In this document: positions 33,365 through 41,507 of the stretch, one piece after another
Position numbering within the stretch: position 1 is the stretch's first letter
How the letters are laid out: every line of letters begins with the position of its first letter
DNA from: Thermofilum sp.
Lineage (GTDB): Archaea > Thermoproteota > Thermoprotei > Thermofilales > Thermofilaceae
Reading direction: 5' to 3'
Assembly (NCBI GenBank): GCA_020832965.1
Contig: JAJHRM010000001.1
Span: 36,577 to 100,576 of the forward strand
Length of the DNA stretch: 64,000 bases
Translations under genes and position numbers: made by a program
The notes under the pieces: model-generated
The model's input: only the letters and a program-made list of their open reading frames with translations
What the model was told of the DNA's origin: nothing
The model's database searches: none

Positions 33365-35224
33365 CTACGTAAAAGCCATGTTTAAGTGTTGACGATTTCT
33401 GCGGGGTAAGTGCACACCGAGCTTAGTCGCGTACTCGGAAAGACCAAGGTTTCTCACGGCGTCCTCATAGGGGGTGCCTGTCTCTTTATCCCACCCGCGG
33501 AGCTCGTAATACTCCTTGACCGCAGACTCCAGCTCTTCTCTCGGGGAAATACCCCTTATGGGACCAGAAGTATAAGGCTTTAGCATGATTTCAGGGAGCT
33601 TGTCGTCCTCCTTCCTAGCGCCGAGGGCATTGCTTATGAGCCTTTTAAGTGTGAAGGACCTGCCCCCTACCTCTACGAGAGTGCTGGGTGCGAACTCCCA
33701 ACCAGTAGCTAGCGAGATTAACTTTGAGAGCTCTCTAGATGTCATGTTGGAGAATACGCAGACTATCGCCGCGTTGTACACCTCACGTAGATCTTGCATC
33801 CTAGCCACGGACACTGCTTTCCCCGTTAGGGTGTGGAAGTCGCTAGGACCTAGCCCTAAATCCTCATCAATGAACGCGCCCATGTCGGCAAGGTATGTAT
33901 CTGCCCGAAGGTGGCAAGCCCCTCGAGGGCCCGTGATATACGAAAGCCCGACGCTGAAGAATGCTCTCGGGTCATGCATAGGGATCTCTAATCCCTTAAC
34001 GTGGGCAGCTAGATCCTCAGGAACTCCAAGCTTCCTCGAAGCCTCCCTCACGCCATCCGCAAGAACAGCTCCTATGCCCTGCCTGTAGGCTATCGACATA
34101 ATTAGGTTCTTTAGTTGCCCGCTATCTCCCCAAGCCGGTGACAAGTTTACAAAGCCATTCTCGGCGGCGTAGTTTAGAAAGGCTATTATCACTCCAGTTG
34201 AGATGGTGTCTAGGCCCAAGTCATTACACATATGGTTCGCCAGTACAACTTCCCTTAAGTTGCTGACCATGTTCAAGGAGCCTAAGCTAGCGGCAGTCTC
34301 GTACTCAGGACCATCAACCGCGTAATTCTCGAGGAAGACTCTTCGACCACAGCCTATCGGGCACATGTAGCAGGCTGTTGCTTCTACTCGGAACTCTTCC
34401 TTTAGCTTCAGACCTGATAGAGTTAAATAGTCAAAGTCCAGGCTGGTGAAATACTTCGCAGGTATGTCTCCAAACTCAGGCCCCATATCAAAGTATGACA
34501 TGGTGCCTAGCTCTCTAAGTGCCTGAGAAGACGCGGCATTGGCTATCTTCTTCCATAGCTCGCGTGCAAAGGTCTCGAACTCCTCCTTCGCCACGGGTAC
34601 CTCTTGCCCACCAGCAGCTGCAATAGCCTTCACTTTTTTTGAGCCCATAACGGCTCCTAAACCTGTTCGCGCTGCTGCTCTACCGCTGTCGTTGATTATA
34701 GCGGCGAACCGGACCAGATTCTCCCCGGCAGGCCCTATACATGCAATACTGGCATGCTTATCCGTCTCAGCCTTTACAAGCTTCATGGTCTCGTAAGTGC
34801 CCAAGCCCCAAAGCTCTGCGGCTTCTCGGAGCTCTACCTTCCCATCGCTCACCCAGAGGTAGACTGGTTTCTCAGCTGCACCAGTAAGAACCAGCCCATC
34901 GTAACCCGCGAACTTCAGCTGAGGACCAAAGCGGCCTCCGGAAGTTGCTTCTCCCCATATGCCCGTTAGGGGGGAGCGGGCTGCTACCGCGTACCGCCCT
35001 GAGGTCGGTGCACGAGTCCCAGTAAGAGGACCCGTAGCGAATATCAAGGCATTTTCAGGAGAAAGCGGGTCTGGTTTACCATGTACGTATTCAGAAAAGA
35101 GTACAGCTGCGATGGAGGAGCCACCGATAAACTGCTGGTAGAGGCTTGCAGGGATCTCTAGTTTTTTCACTTCGCGCTTCTTGAGGTTTACTAGTGCGAA
35201 GACCCCACGGTAAGGAGTAGGCAT
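33365..35224 (-). CDS. Aldehyde:ferredoxin oxidoreductase, AOR family
   Basis: 619 residues, the usual size. Oxidises aldehydes to acids with tungstopterin and a [4Fe-4S] cluster, reducing ferredoxin. Visible: AARSPLTGIWGEATSGG, GLGAVMGSKKVKAI, the cluster ligands CYMCPIGC with a distal Cys in IVCVFSN, and DLGLDTISTG in the pterin site. Start overlaps the aldolase stop (TGATG). Last gene of a five-gene operon and probably acts on the aldehyde released by the aldolase. The substrate is inference. Confidence 0.93.
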   Translation of the reverse strand: MPTPYRGVFALVNLKKREVKKLEIPASLYQQFIGGSSIAAVLFSEYVHGKPDPLSPENALIFATGPLTGTRAPTSGRYAVAARSPLTGIWGEATSGGRFGPQLKFAGYDGLVLTGAAEKPVYLWVSDGKVELREAAELWGLGTYETMKLVKAETDKHASIACIGPAGENLVRFAAIINDSGRAAARTGLGAVMGSKKVKAIAAAGGQEVPVAKEEFETFARELWKKIANAASSQALRELGTMSYFDMGPEFGDIPAKYFTSLDFDYLTLSGLKLKEEFRVEATACYMCPIGCGRRVFLENYAVDGPEYETAASLGSLNMVSNLREVVLANHMCNDLGLDTISTGVIIAFLNYAAENGFVNLSPAWGDSGQLKNLIMSIAYRQGIGAVLADGVREASRKLGVPEDLAAHVKGLEIPMHDPRAFFSVGLSYITGPRGACHLRADTYLADMGAFIDEDLGLGPSDFHTLTGKAVSVARMQDLREVYNAAIVCVFSNMTSRELSKLISLATGWEFAPSTLVEVGGRSFTLKRLISNALGARKEDDKLPEIMLKPYTSGPIRGISPREELESAVKEYYELRGWDKETGTPYEDAVRNLGLSEYATKLGVHLPRRNRQHLNMAFT

Positions 35225-35871
35225 CAGGAAACACCCCTTTTCGCTAGGTAGATCTCTCTTTCAAGTTCCAGTACTTCGCTTGGGAGTGAGTGAGCTCCGC
35301 CGAGTAAGTTCGAGAAAATGCTAATAAGCGCTGCTCTTTCGAGGTACATAAGTGCATCAAGAGCCTCCTCCAAGTTGCTACCGCAGGTTAGAGCCCCGTG
35401 ATTTGCCAGTATGACCGCACTCCTATCGCTTAAGGCTTTTACAACGTTCTCTGCTAGCTCCTCAGAGCCTGGAGGGGCGTACTCTGCCACCTCGATCCGG
35501 CCCCCTAGATACATAGCCAGCTCCTCGATTACTGGCTCGATGGGGCGGCGGAGCGCGGCGAAAACCGAAGTGTAGAGTGGGTGTGCATGAACCACAGCGT
35601 TGACATCCCTCCTAGCCTTGTACACGGCTAGGTGCATCCTGTACTCTATAGAGGGTGCTCTAGAGCCCTCTACAACCCTGCCGCTCTCGTCGAGTATCAC
35701 GAGGTCTTCAGGAGTTGTGGTTGACTTCCTTAAACCGCTAGGTGAAATCAGGTAGAGCCCTTCCTCAGGCAGGCGCAGGCTAATGTTCCCACTGTACCCC
35801 CAGTTTAGCCCTCTCTCCTCCATGAAGCGAAACGCTTCTACAACTGCTTTCCTAAGCTCTGGATACTTCAC
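35224..35871 (-). CDS. Class II aldolase, fuculose-1-phosphate aldolase-like
   Basis: 215 residues. Shows GNISLRLPEEGLYLISPSG, a YRMHLAVYKARRDVNAVVHAHP zinc motif, the second-half ILANHGALTCG zinc histidine, and the catalytic Glu around PVIEELA. This family cleaves ketose-1-phosphates to DHAP and an aldehyde, or epimerises ribulose-5-phosphate. In this operon (kinase upstream, AOR downstream) aldol cleavage is the better guess. It starts 2 bp after the kinase stop. Confidence 0.9.
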   Translation of the reverse strand: MKYPELRKAVVEAFRFMEERGLNWGYSGNISLRLPEEGLYLISPSGLRKSTTTPEDLVILDESGRVVEGSRAPSIEYRMHLAVYKARRDVNAVVHAHPLYTSVFAALRRPIEPVIEELAMYLGGRIEVAEYAPPGSEELAENVVKALSDRSAVILANHGALTCGSNLEEALDALMYLERAALISIFSNLLGGAHSLPSEVLELEREIYLAKRGVS

Positions 35872-35873
35872 AC

Positions 35874-37370
35874 CTATCCCTCCTCAAAACGCCTATAAAA
35901 GTCTTCCCAGCCTGTGTAGACGGCTTGGTAATCTGCCGCCGAGGCCTCGTTTGGTTGCATAAGTTCAAGTGGTGACATGACAGTTGCAGCTTCGCGCCAG
36001 TCGTGGTAGTAACCGAGTGCAGTGGCGCACATTATTGCACATCCGAGACTGCCAGAGTAGTACCTTGTAGCAACCATTATTGGGCTGCGTAGCATTTGCG
36101 GTAGCATATCCTTGAGGAGCTTTAACCGTGTAAGCCCGCCTACTAACCTAACTGATCTAGGACCCCTTCCGCAGATTTTAGAAGCTACCTCTATGTTTGC
36201 TCTTATGCTCATCGCTATGAACTCGTAAAGCCCTCTAGCCATATCCTGTAGCTCTGCGCCTTCCGACCCCGGAAGAACAACTGGAGGAAGCTCAATAATG
36301 CCGCGAACATCTCGCTCGCTCAGTTTGCTGGCATCCATCACCGAGGGGTAAAGCCTCATTTTCACCCCACGTGAGCCAATCGGGGAGCATCTTGCGAGAC
36401 TTTCAAATTCCTCGTAGCTGGTTACTCTAAACGCTTTGAGGAACCATTCGACAAGCTTACCTAAAGGTCCAGAGTTACACTCGACGAGCTTAATCCCAGG
36501 TACCGCGTGAGATGTGAACCAGACTCTCCTCGCCTGATCCCTAGCGCCTCTCTCAGCGCCCATAAAAATGGGTACCGTGTAGCCAGCGACTATGCCTGTG
36601 TCTCCGAGCTCAAACCTTCCGGTGGTGACTAAGGATGCTTGGGAGTCGCCTCCGCACGCGATAATGGGGATATCTTCAGACAAGCTCAGGGCATACGCTA
36701 TGTTTTTATCAATTGTACCTACGATGCTTCCCGTGGGAATGATGCCTGGCAGAGCATCCTGCTCCAGCTGGAAGATTTCAAGCGCTTTCCCGCTCCACGC
36801 GCCCTTATCCAAGTCGAAGAGCATCGTGCTTGCAGCAATTGTAGGATCCGTCACGACTTCTCCTGTGAGCATGTGCACTAGCCAGTCATGAATAGCCAGG
36901 ATCTTAAAGATTTTTGAGAAGTTCTCGGGGTCGTTCTCCCTGAACCACTCTAGACGCATAGGCGTGAAAAGCTGAGGCGGGTATAATCCCGTGCACTGGT
37001 ATAGCTCCTCTACTTCTGCCTCTTCGAGTGTTCTAGAAACCATAAATCCACGAGAATCCAGGTTAGGGCTTACCCGGATTGCACAATGCTCTCTGCTGAG
37101 GAGAACCATGTTGTACCTCTGAGCTGTACAACCCAGCCCGACAATCCTGTACCCTAAGCCGCTGGCTTTCTCGGTGACTGCTCTCAAGCTGTTCAAGAGT
37201 TTCTCCTCGACTTCATTCGGAGAGTACTCGGCGATGATGGGTAATGCTTCATCAGTTAGCAGCCTTGGTCTCCACCTCTCTGCTGCTACGAGCTCTCCAT
37301 TTAAGGAGATCGCATCTACCTTGACCGCGCTGCTTCCAAAGTCGATGATCAGAAAAGCTTCACGAGCCAT
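35874..37370 (-). CDS. FGGY-family carbohydrate kinase
   Basis: About 498 residues from ATG 37370; the frame is open another 37 codons upstream but that part overlaps the dehydrogenase gene. Motifs: N-terminal LIIDFGSSAVKV phosphate loop, IACGGDSQASLVTTG, and VRLVGGLTRLKLLKDML near the C-terminus. Phosphorylates a ketose or a similar polyol using ATP. Relatives include xylulokinase, fuculokinase and the AI-2 kinase LsrK; sequence alone does not separate these. Overlaps the dehydrogenase stop by 11 bp. Confidence 0.88.
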   Translation of the reverse strand: MAREAFLIIDFGSSAVKVDAISLNGELVAAERWRPRLLTDEALPIIAEYSPNEVEEKLLNSLRAVTEKASGLGYRIVGLGCTAQRYNMVLLSREHCAIRVSPNLDSRGFMVSRTLEEAEVEELYQCTGLYPPQLFTPMRLEWFRENDPENFSKIFKILAIHDWLVHMLTGEVVTDPTIAASTMLFDLDKGAWSGKALEIFQLEQDALPGIIPTGSIVGTIDKNIAYALSLSEDIPIIACGGDSQASLVTTGRFELGDTGIVAGYTVPIFMGAERGARDQARRVWFTSHAVPGIKLVECNSGPLGKLVEWFLKAFRVTSYEEFESLARCSPIGSRGVKMRLYPSVMDASKLSERDVRGIIELPPVVLPGSEGAELQDMARGLYEFIAMSIRANIEVASKICGRGPRSVRLVGGLTRLKLLKDMLPQMLRSPIMVATRYYSGSLGCAIMCATALGYYHDWREAATVMSPLELMQPNEASAADYQAVYTGWEDFYRRFEEG

Positions 37371-38379
37371 TTCTCCACACCTCTGGGTTGAGGAGGAATC
37401 TGGGTCTCTCTCCTCTGAGGAAGCGAAGTATGTCCTCTGTGATCGCCAAGGACTGCCTCTCAATGGTCTCAAAGGTATCACCGCCTATGTGCGGCGTCAC
37501 GACGACGTTGTCGAACTCGAGGAAGCGGTTCGTCGAGTCTACAGGCTCCTCAGTGAAAACATCTAATGCCGCGCCGGCTATCCTCTTATTTTTAAGTGCT
37601 TCGTAAAGAGCGTCCTCGTCAACAACTACAGGGTTCGCGAGGTTGAGAAGAAAAGCTGTTGGCTTCATAAGCTCTATTTCCCTCTTGCCAATCATGCCGG
37701 CTGTCTCAGGAGATGGGGGTGCATGCACGGTGACTATGTCTGAGTTCCTCAGCAGCGTCTCGAGTTCTACTCTCTCTCCTCCAACACTACTCACGCGTTC
37801 CTCGCTCACGTATGGGTCGTACACAAGTATCTTCACATCGAAGGCTCTGAGGAGTTGCGCCACCCTGAACCCTATCTTCCCCAACCCTATTATCCCCACA
37901 GTCTTTCCCTGAAGCTCCCAGCCTCTATACGTATTGTAGTACTCTGTAAAGTCCTCGGTACTGCTTATAAAGACCCTCCCGCTCCTAAGCAGCCTATCTG
38001 CGAAAACAACCTTCCTCAGAAGCGCAAGTATTACTGCTATTGTTAGCTCTGCTACCGCGTTATAGTTCCTTCCGGGAGTATAAATTACTGGAACACTCCT
38101 CGCTCTTGCTGCTTCCAAGTCGATGCTCCTCCTGGGATCGTTCCTGCAAATACCAACTAACTTGAGATTCGCTCCTTCTAGGACTTCCCGGCTTACATGC
38201 TCAAGCTCGACGACAAGGATCTCTGCCCCAAGTGAGCGCAATGCTTCTGCTAGCTCTACTTCGCTTAATACTCTCTTCGTCTCACCCCAAGGTCTATAGA
38301 TAACGTCTAGATTAGCGCTCAGCTTCTCAAGTGCACTTTTTGAAAAATTAGCAGTTATGAGAGCTCTCAGCCTTGGCAT
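37360..38379 (-). CDS. D-isomer-specific 2-hydroxyacid dehydrogenase
   Basis: 339 residues. NAD-binding motif VGIIGLGKIGFRVAQLL, the catalytic Arg in VNLANPVVVDEDAL-type region (LLNLANPVV lacks the usual Arg of NxARG), catalytic Glu in FTEEP and His in TPHIGGD. The Arg at the usual NxxRG position seems replaced (NLANP), so specificity may be unusual. Second gene of the operon, 2 bp after the SCP2 gene. It may oxidise a hydroxyacid formed by the AOR, or handle a phosphoglycerate-like acid. Confidence 0.88.
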   Translation of the reverse strand: MPRLRALITANFSKSALEKLSANLDVIYRPWGETKRVLSEVELAEALRSLGAEILVVELEHVSREVLEGANLKLVGICRNDPRRSIDLEAARARSVPVIYTPGRNYNAVAELTIAVILALLRKVVFADRLLRSGRVFISSTEDFTEYYNTYRGWELQGKTVGIIGLGKIGFRVAQLLRAFDVKILVYDPYVSEERVSSVGGERVELETLLRNSDIVTVHAPPSPETAGMIGKREIELMKPTAFLLNLANPVVVDEDALYEALKNKRIAGAALDVFTEEPVDSTNRFLEFDNVVVTPHIGGDTFETIERQSLAITEDILRFLRGERPRFLLNPEVWRNGS

Positions 38380-38381
38380 AG

Positions 38382-38717
38382 CTAGAAGAGAAGCTTCCTC
38401 ATCTTAAGAAGGTCACTCATAGAGCCTTTCACATTTATCTTACCGAGTTGATACTCTTTTATCGGATTCGTCTTCCTGTCAATGATGTCGATAAAAACCG
38501 TAGAGCTCGTAGATATCCTTATATCGGCTCGCTCTGCAGCTTTCTTCTCAAAGCTCTTCAGTGAGCCGTCTTCCACGTAAAACGTGTAGACTGCACCTAC
38601 GTCTGGAAACTCGAACAGAATAGTCTTTGTGAAGCCTTTGAGTGATTTGACAACTTCAGGATCCTTAAAGCGCTCCACGAGAATACTTATCCTTCTGTCA
38701 AGTTCTTCTAGTTGCAC
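38382..38717 (-). CDS. SCP2 sterol-carrier-domain protein
   Basis: About 111 residues. SCP2 fold: FEFPDVGAVYTFYVEDGSL, RADIRISTSSTVFIDIIDRK, and YQLGKINVKGSMSDLLKM, the usual glycine/lysine motif of the domain. It binds hydrophobic ligands in other organisms; in Archaea the ligand is unknown. I choose GTG 38717, since the TATA at 38737-38746 is 20-29 nt away; a TTG at 38732 would lie only 5 nt from it. First gene of the operon. Confidence 0.85.
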   Translation of the reverse strand: MQLEELDRRISILVERFKDPEVVKSLKGFTKTILFEFPDVGAVYTFYVEDGSLKSFEKKAAERADIRISTSSTVFIDIIDRKTNPIKEYQLGKINVKGSMSDLLKMRKLLF

Positions 38718-38736
38718 ATCACTTGTACACAATGAT

Positions 38737-38746
38737 TATATATAAA
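38737..38746 (-). promoter_or_regulatory. TATA element for SCP2-kinase-aldolase-AOR operon
   Basis: TTTATATATA on the coding strand, a strong archaeal TATA; sets a leaderless GTG at 38717. Confidence 0.6.
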
Positions 38747-39303
38747 CTTTTTGGAAAAGACATTTAATATACTGCCCAAGCGAGTAAGTGCAACCTCTCT
38801 CCTTGTTGTACGTGAACGTGTCTTAGCAGTGTCACTTTTTACCTCTCATCTCACTTACTTGGGAATGATGACGGTGTTAGCGCACTTAATTTACTTGCCC
38901 TGATTATTGATTTGGCGTAGCTCCTCTTACTCTTAACACATTGGAATAACGGATAGGAGAATAAACTCCTGCCTTTGCATCTTTCATCCTCGAACGGTCC
39001 AATTATTCACAGCAACGGATAGAGGAGAGAATAACTTAGTGCAGCTTTATTGCTTCGCTAACGAACGCTGCTAGGTCCCATCTTCGCCGACCTTAAATGC
39101 TTAGCAAGCGTAATAGCTGAAGTCTAGAGAACGACTCAGGAAACAACGCGAGAGCACTCCTCTTAACAACGAGGAATGAAGTGGAAGTCGAAACACATGG
39201 TCAGCTCGCGGTAATCCGGCTCACCGCTTCACCGGGGGCAATCGCGTCATCATCACTCTTATTTTTGGATGCAGGTATTTATTTTTTAAAGCTATAAGGC
39301 AGT
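38747..39303. other. Gene-free stretch, likely decayed coding sequence
   Basis: No intact frame of useful length. A forward frame near 39130-39250 reads LLLTTRNEVEVETHGQLAVI without a start and with stops before it; possibly a remnant. AT-rich edges. I see no palindrome copy here. Confidence 0.4.
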
Positions 39304-40572
39304 TTAGTTTTGTTCAGTGATCTTTTTGAGCAGGGCTACCAGCTCGAGGGGGTCGTTTCCGAAGATGACTAGGGACGGCTCTAGGTTTGGCTTGCTCCTG
39401 TAAAAGTATGCTTGTGCCTTGTACCCGGCTTTTATTGCCTCCGTTGCTGGGCATGGACCCTGGAAGCTTGAGGCGTCGTAGACCCGTACCCCGGCTTTTG
39501 TAAGCTTTTGGACGAATTCATCACTGTAGCGTATGTTAATCACGGCTTTGTAGGGCATGCCAGCTTTTCTAGCTGTGATGAGGAGGTTTGCGAGGTAAGT
39601 GGATCCGCCGTAGCTCGGCTTGCCGCATATCCTTGGCCCGCTTTTTGTCTTGATGATTCTGCCGTCTAGGGCTAGGACTTCTTCAGGGTTGTCTGTGACT
39701 CGTGGCATGTAGGCGATGTTTGTTCCCACTTCCGGTACCAGGTTCTCCTCGTATAGTATCTTTGCCAAAGACTCGGCTGCCAGCCTTAGCTTGGCTTCCT
39801 CAGCTTCACGTGTTTGTGGAGAGTAGAGGGTTTCTACCCTGAGTATTGGTTGAGGTCGGTACACTTTTCCATCCACTAGGACGTGGGGCTTGTCCAGAGA
39901 GGTTACCTTGCCGATTTCCTTACACTTAAGGCCATTTGCCTTACAGTAGTTGATTAACTGCGTAGGTCTGCTTGTTACAACGATTATTGCTCCGTAGCTT
40001 GGAGATGTCAATGGGTCTAGCTCCCTTGGGAAATCTATGCAGATAGGTACCTCCGGGCTCCTAACATTAATAGTGGCTGAGTATGCTTGTGCAACGTCTT
40101 CCAGCGCCCCATAAACTCCCCCCTCAGATACATCGTGCATGAGTTTTACTTCCGGGGCGTTGATGAGCCTCAGCGCGGCTGGGAGTGGGGTAAGTGTTTT
40201 GGGGTCTATGGGTTTTCCCATTAGCCAGGCTGTTTCAGCCCCTACCTCTCCAACCAGCAGTATGGCGTCTCCATTCTCGGGCGGCTCTTTTCTACGAATC
40301 CTCTTACCGATAATAGTTGTTGAGGCGAGGGGCCACTCTAAGCCCCTGTATCGAGCAGTGTGTCCTCCCACGAGTTTTGTCCCGTATTTCTCACATTCCT
40401 CTGCAAAGTCTTTCAGAACCCGCTTTATTACGTCGTCACTGTAGCCCTCAGGGAAGTTCAGGTTTAATAGAGCGTATTCTGGCTTGGCGAAGCTTACAGC
40501 CATGTTTGTAGCTGCATAGTGATAGGCGAAGAATCCTAAAACCTCGTCTGGCACGCCGATGGCAGGATTCAC
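39304..40572 (-). CDS. AIR-synthase-like protein fused to a ThiN domain, probably N-truncated
   Basis: About 422 residues as read. The first 240 resemble the PurM/HypE/ThiL/SelD fold (KLVGGHTARYRG, DAILLVGEVG, LMHDVSEGGVYGAL). The last 170 form a ThiN domain (EVGTNIAYMPRVTDNPEEV, INIRYSDEFV, VIFGNDPLELVALL), known as thiamine-phosphate synthase or its regulator form. The frame is open upstream of GTG 40572 with plausible coding (SRILEAIGTRRLEL) until it meets a TGA at the edge of a 12-base GC palindrome, so the natural N-terminus was probably removed there. Function may be lost or changed. Confidence 0.72.
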   Translation of the reverse strand: MNPAIGVPDEVLGFFAYHYAATNMAVSFAKPEYALLNLNFPEGYSDDVIKRVLKDFAEECEKYGTKLVGGHTARYRGLEWPLASTTIIGKRIRRKEPPENGDAILLVGEVGAETAWLMGKPIDPKTLTPLPAALRLINAPEVKLMHDVSEGGVYGALEDVAQAYSATINVRSPEVPICIDFPRELDPLTSPSYGAIIVVTSRPTQLINYCKANGLKCKEIGKVTSLDKPHVLVDGKVYRPQPILRVETLYSPQTREAEEAKLRLAAESLAKILYEENLVPEVGTNIAYMPRVTDNPEEVLALDGRIIKTKSGPRICGKPSYGGSTYLANLLITARKAGMPYKAVINIRYSDEFVQKLTKAGVRVYDASSFQGPCPATEAIKAGYKAQAYFYRSKPNLEPSLVIFGNDPLELVALLKKITEQN

Positions 40573-40647
40573 AGTGGCATGGTAGTCTTCAAAAAGCTCG
40601 TTCGAGTCTAGCTCTAGCCTTCGCGTACCTATCGCCTCAAGTATCCT

Positions 40648-40762
40648 GCTATGCGCGCGCGCTCATAAGCTTTACCCCGTCCATCTCGCCTCTCCCAAGC
40701 CTCCTTGCAGCAGACTCCGCGAGAGCGCCTATGACAGTTGTTGGGGGAGGGAAGAGTGCACG
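40648..40762 (-). pseudogene. Cas5-like N-terminal fragment
   Basis: Reverse frame reads RALFPPPTTVIGALAESAAR followed by RLGRGEMDGVKLMSARA and a TAG. PPPTTVIGAL is the hallmark N-terminal motif of Cas5-type CRISPR proteins. The piece has no start, and ends at the GC 12-mer; about 37 codons. Identification rests on one motif. Confidence 0.35.
40652..40663 (+). repeat. TGCGCGCGCGCT, left bracket of TnpB-like segment
   Basis: Twelve bases identical and in the same orientation as 42893-42904. Lies at the junction of the Cas5-like scrap and the truncated AIRS-ThiN gene. Confidence 0.7.
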
Positions 40763-40885
40763 CTAAATGATATTTTTATCCATTTACGTGCATATTTCTT
40801 AAAAATCTTCATATATTTCCCCATATCTTTTCACATTTTTCCAACCAGCTTAGGCTTCCCGGGCGGAGCGGTTTCGCTTGGCGTG

Positions 40886-41328
40886 TTACAGTTTTCCCCG
40901 CTCGATGAGGAGCCTCTCCAGCGTGCTCGCCCCCTCCTCCAGCATCCTGTTGTGCTCCCCCCGCATCCGCGGTATGCTGCGTATCGGGCCCTCTCGTGTT
41001 CGATCTTCTCCACCGTGAGCATGGAGCCCGTGAAGCAGATCGCCGCTCCCAGCCCCTCTCCTCCTCGCCGAGGAGCTCCCAAGCCCTTCTGCACGCGTAG
41101 GTCGCGGCGAGGTGCATGGATTCGAGTAATGCATTGCTGAGCCTGTCCAGGAACCTGAAGTAGAAGGTCGGTGCCCCTACATGCACAAGCAACATCGGCA
41201 TGAGCTCCTGCGCCGCCACGGTGACATTCCTGTATGCCCTCCACAAGCCCACTTCCACCCTGGAGGATGAGCCTCAGGAGCCCCAGGTACTCCCTCCGCA
41301 CGCTGAGCTGGCGCGGGGGTGCTTGCAT
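40886..41328 (-). pseudogene. Frameshifted unknown gene upstream of TnpB-like gene
   Basis: Pieces in three frames follow one another: LSVRREYLGLLRLIL, then EVGLWRAYRNVTVAAQELMP, FLDRLSNALLESMHLAATYA and RRAWELLGEEE, then FTGSMLTVEKIEHERARYAA, then MLEEGASTLERLLIERG. This order suggests one helical protein of about 140 residues broken by at least three frameshifts. It diverges from the TnpB-like gene. No family recognised. Confidence 0.5.
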
Positions 41329-41507
41329 GAGCAGTTATCGGCTTATCTGTGCTTACTTTCGGTCTACTCCAACGACAACGCTTTTCTACTGTGAGGAGCT
41401 TACTCGGCGTGTCTAGCAATGCCCGGGGAAGTGGCTGGGGAGGAAAACCTTGAGGGGCTGAGCCAGCAGGGGGATTCCGGGGCTTGAGGTAACGCGAGGG
41501 TGGGAAG

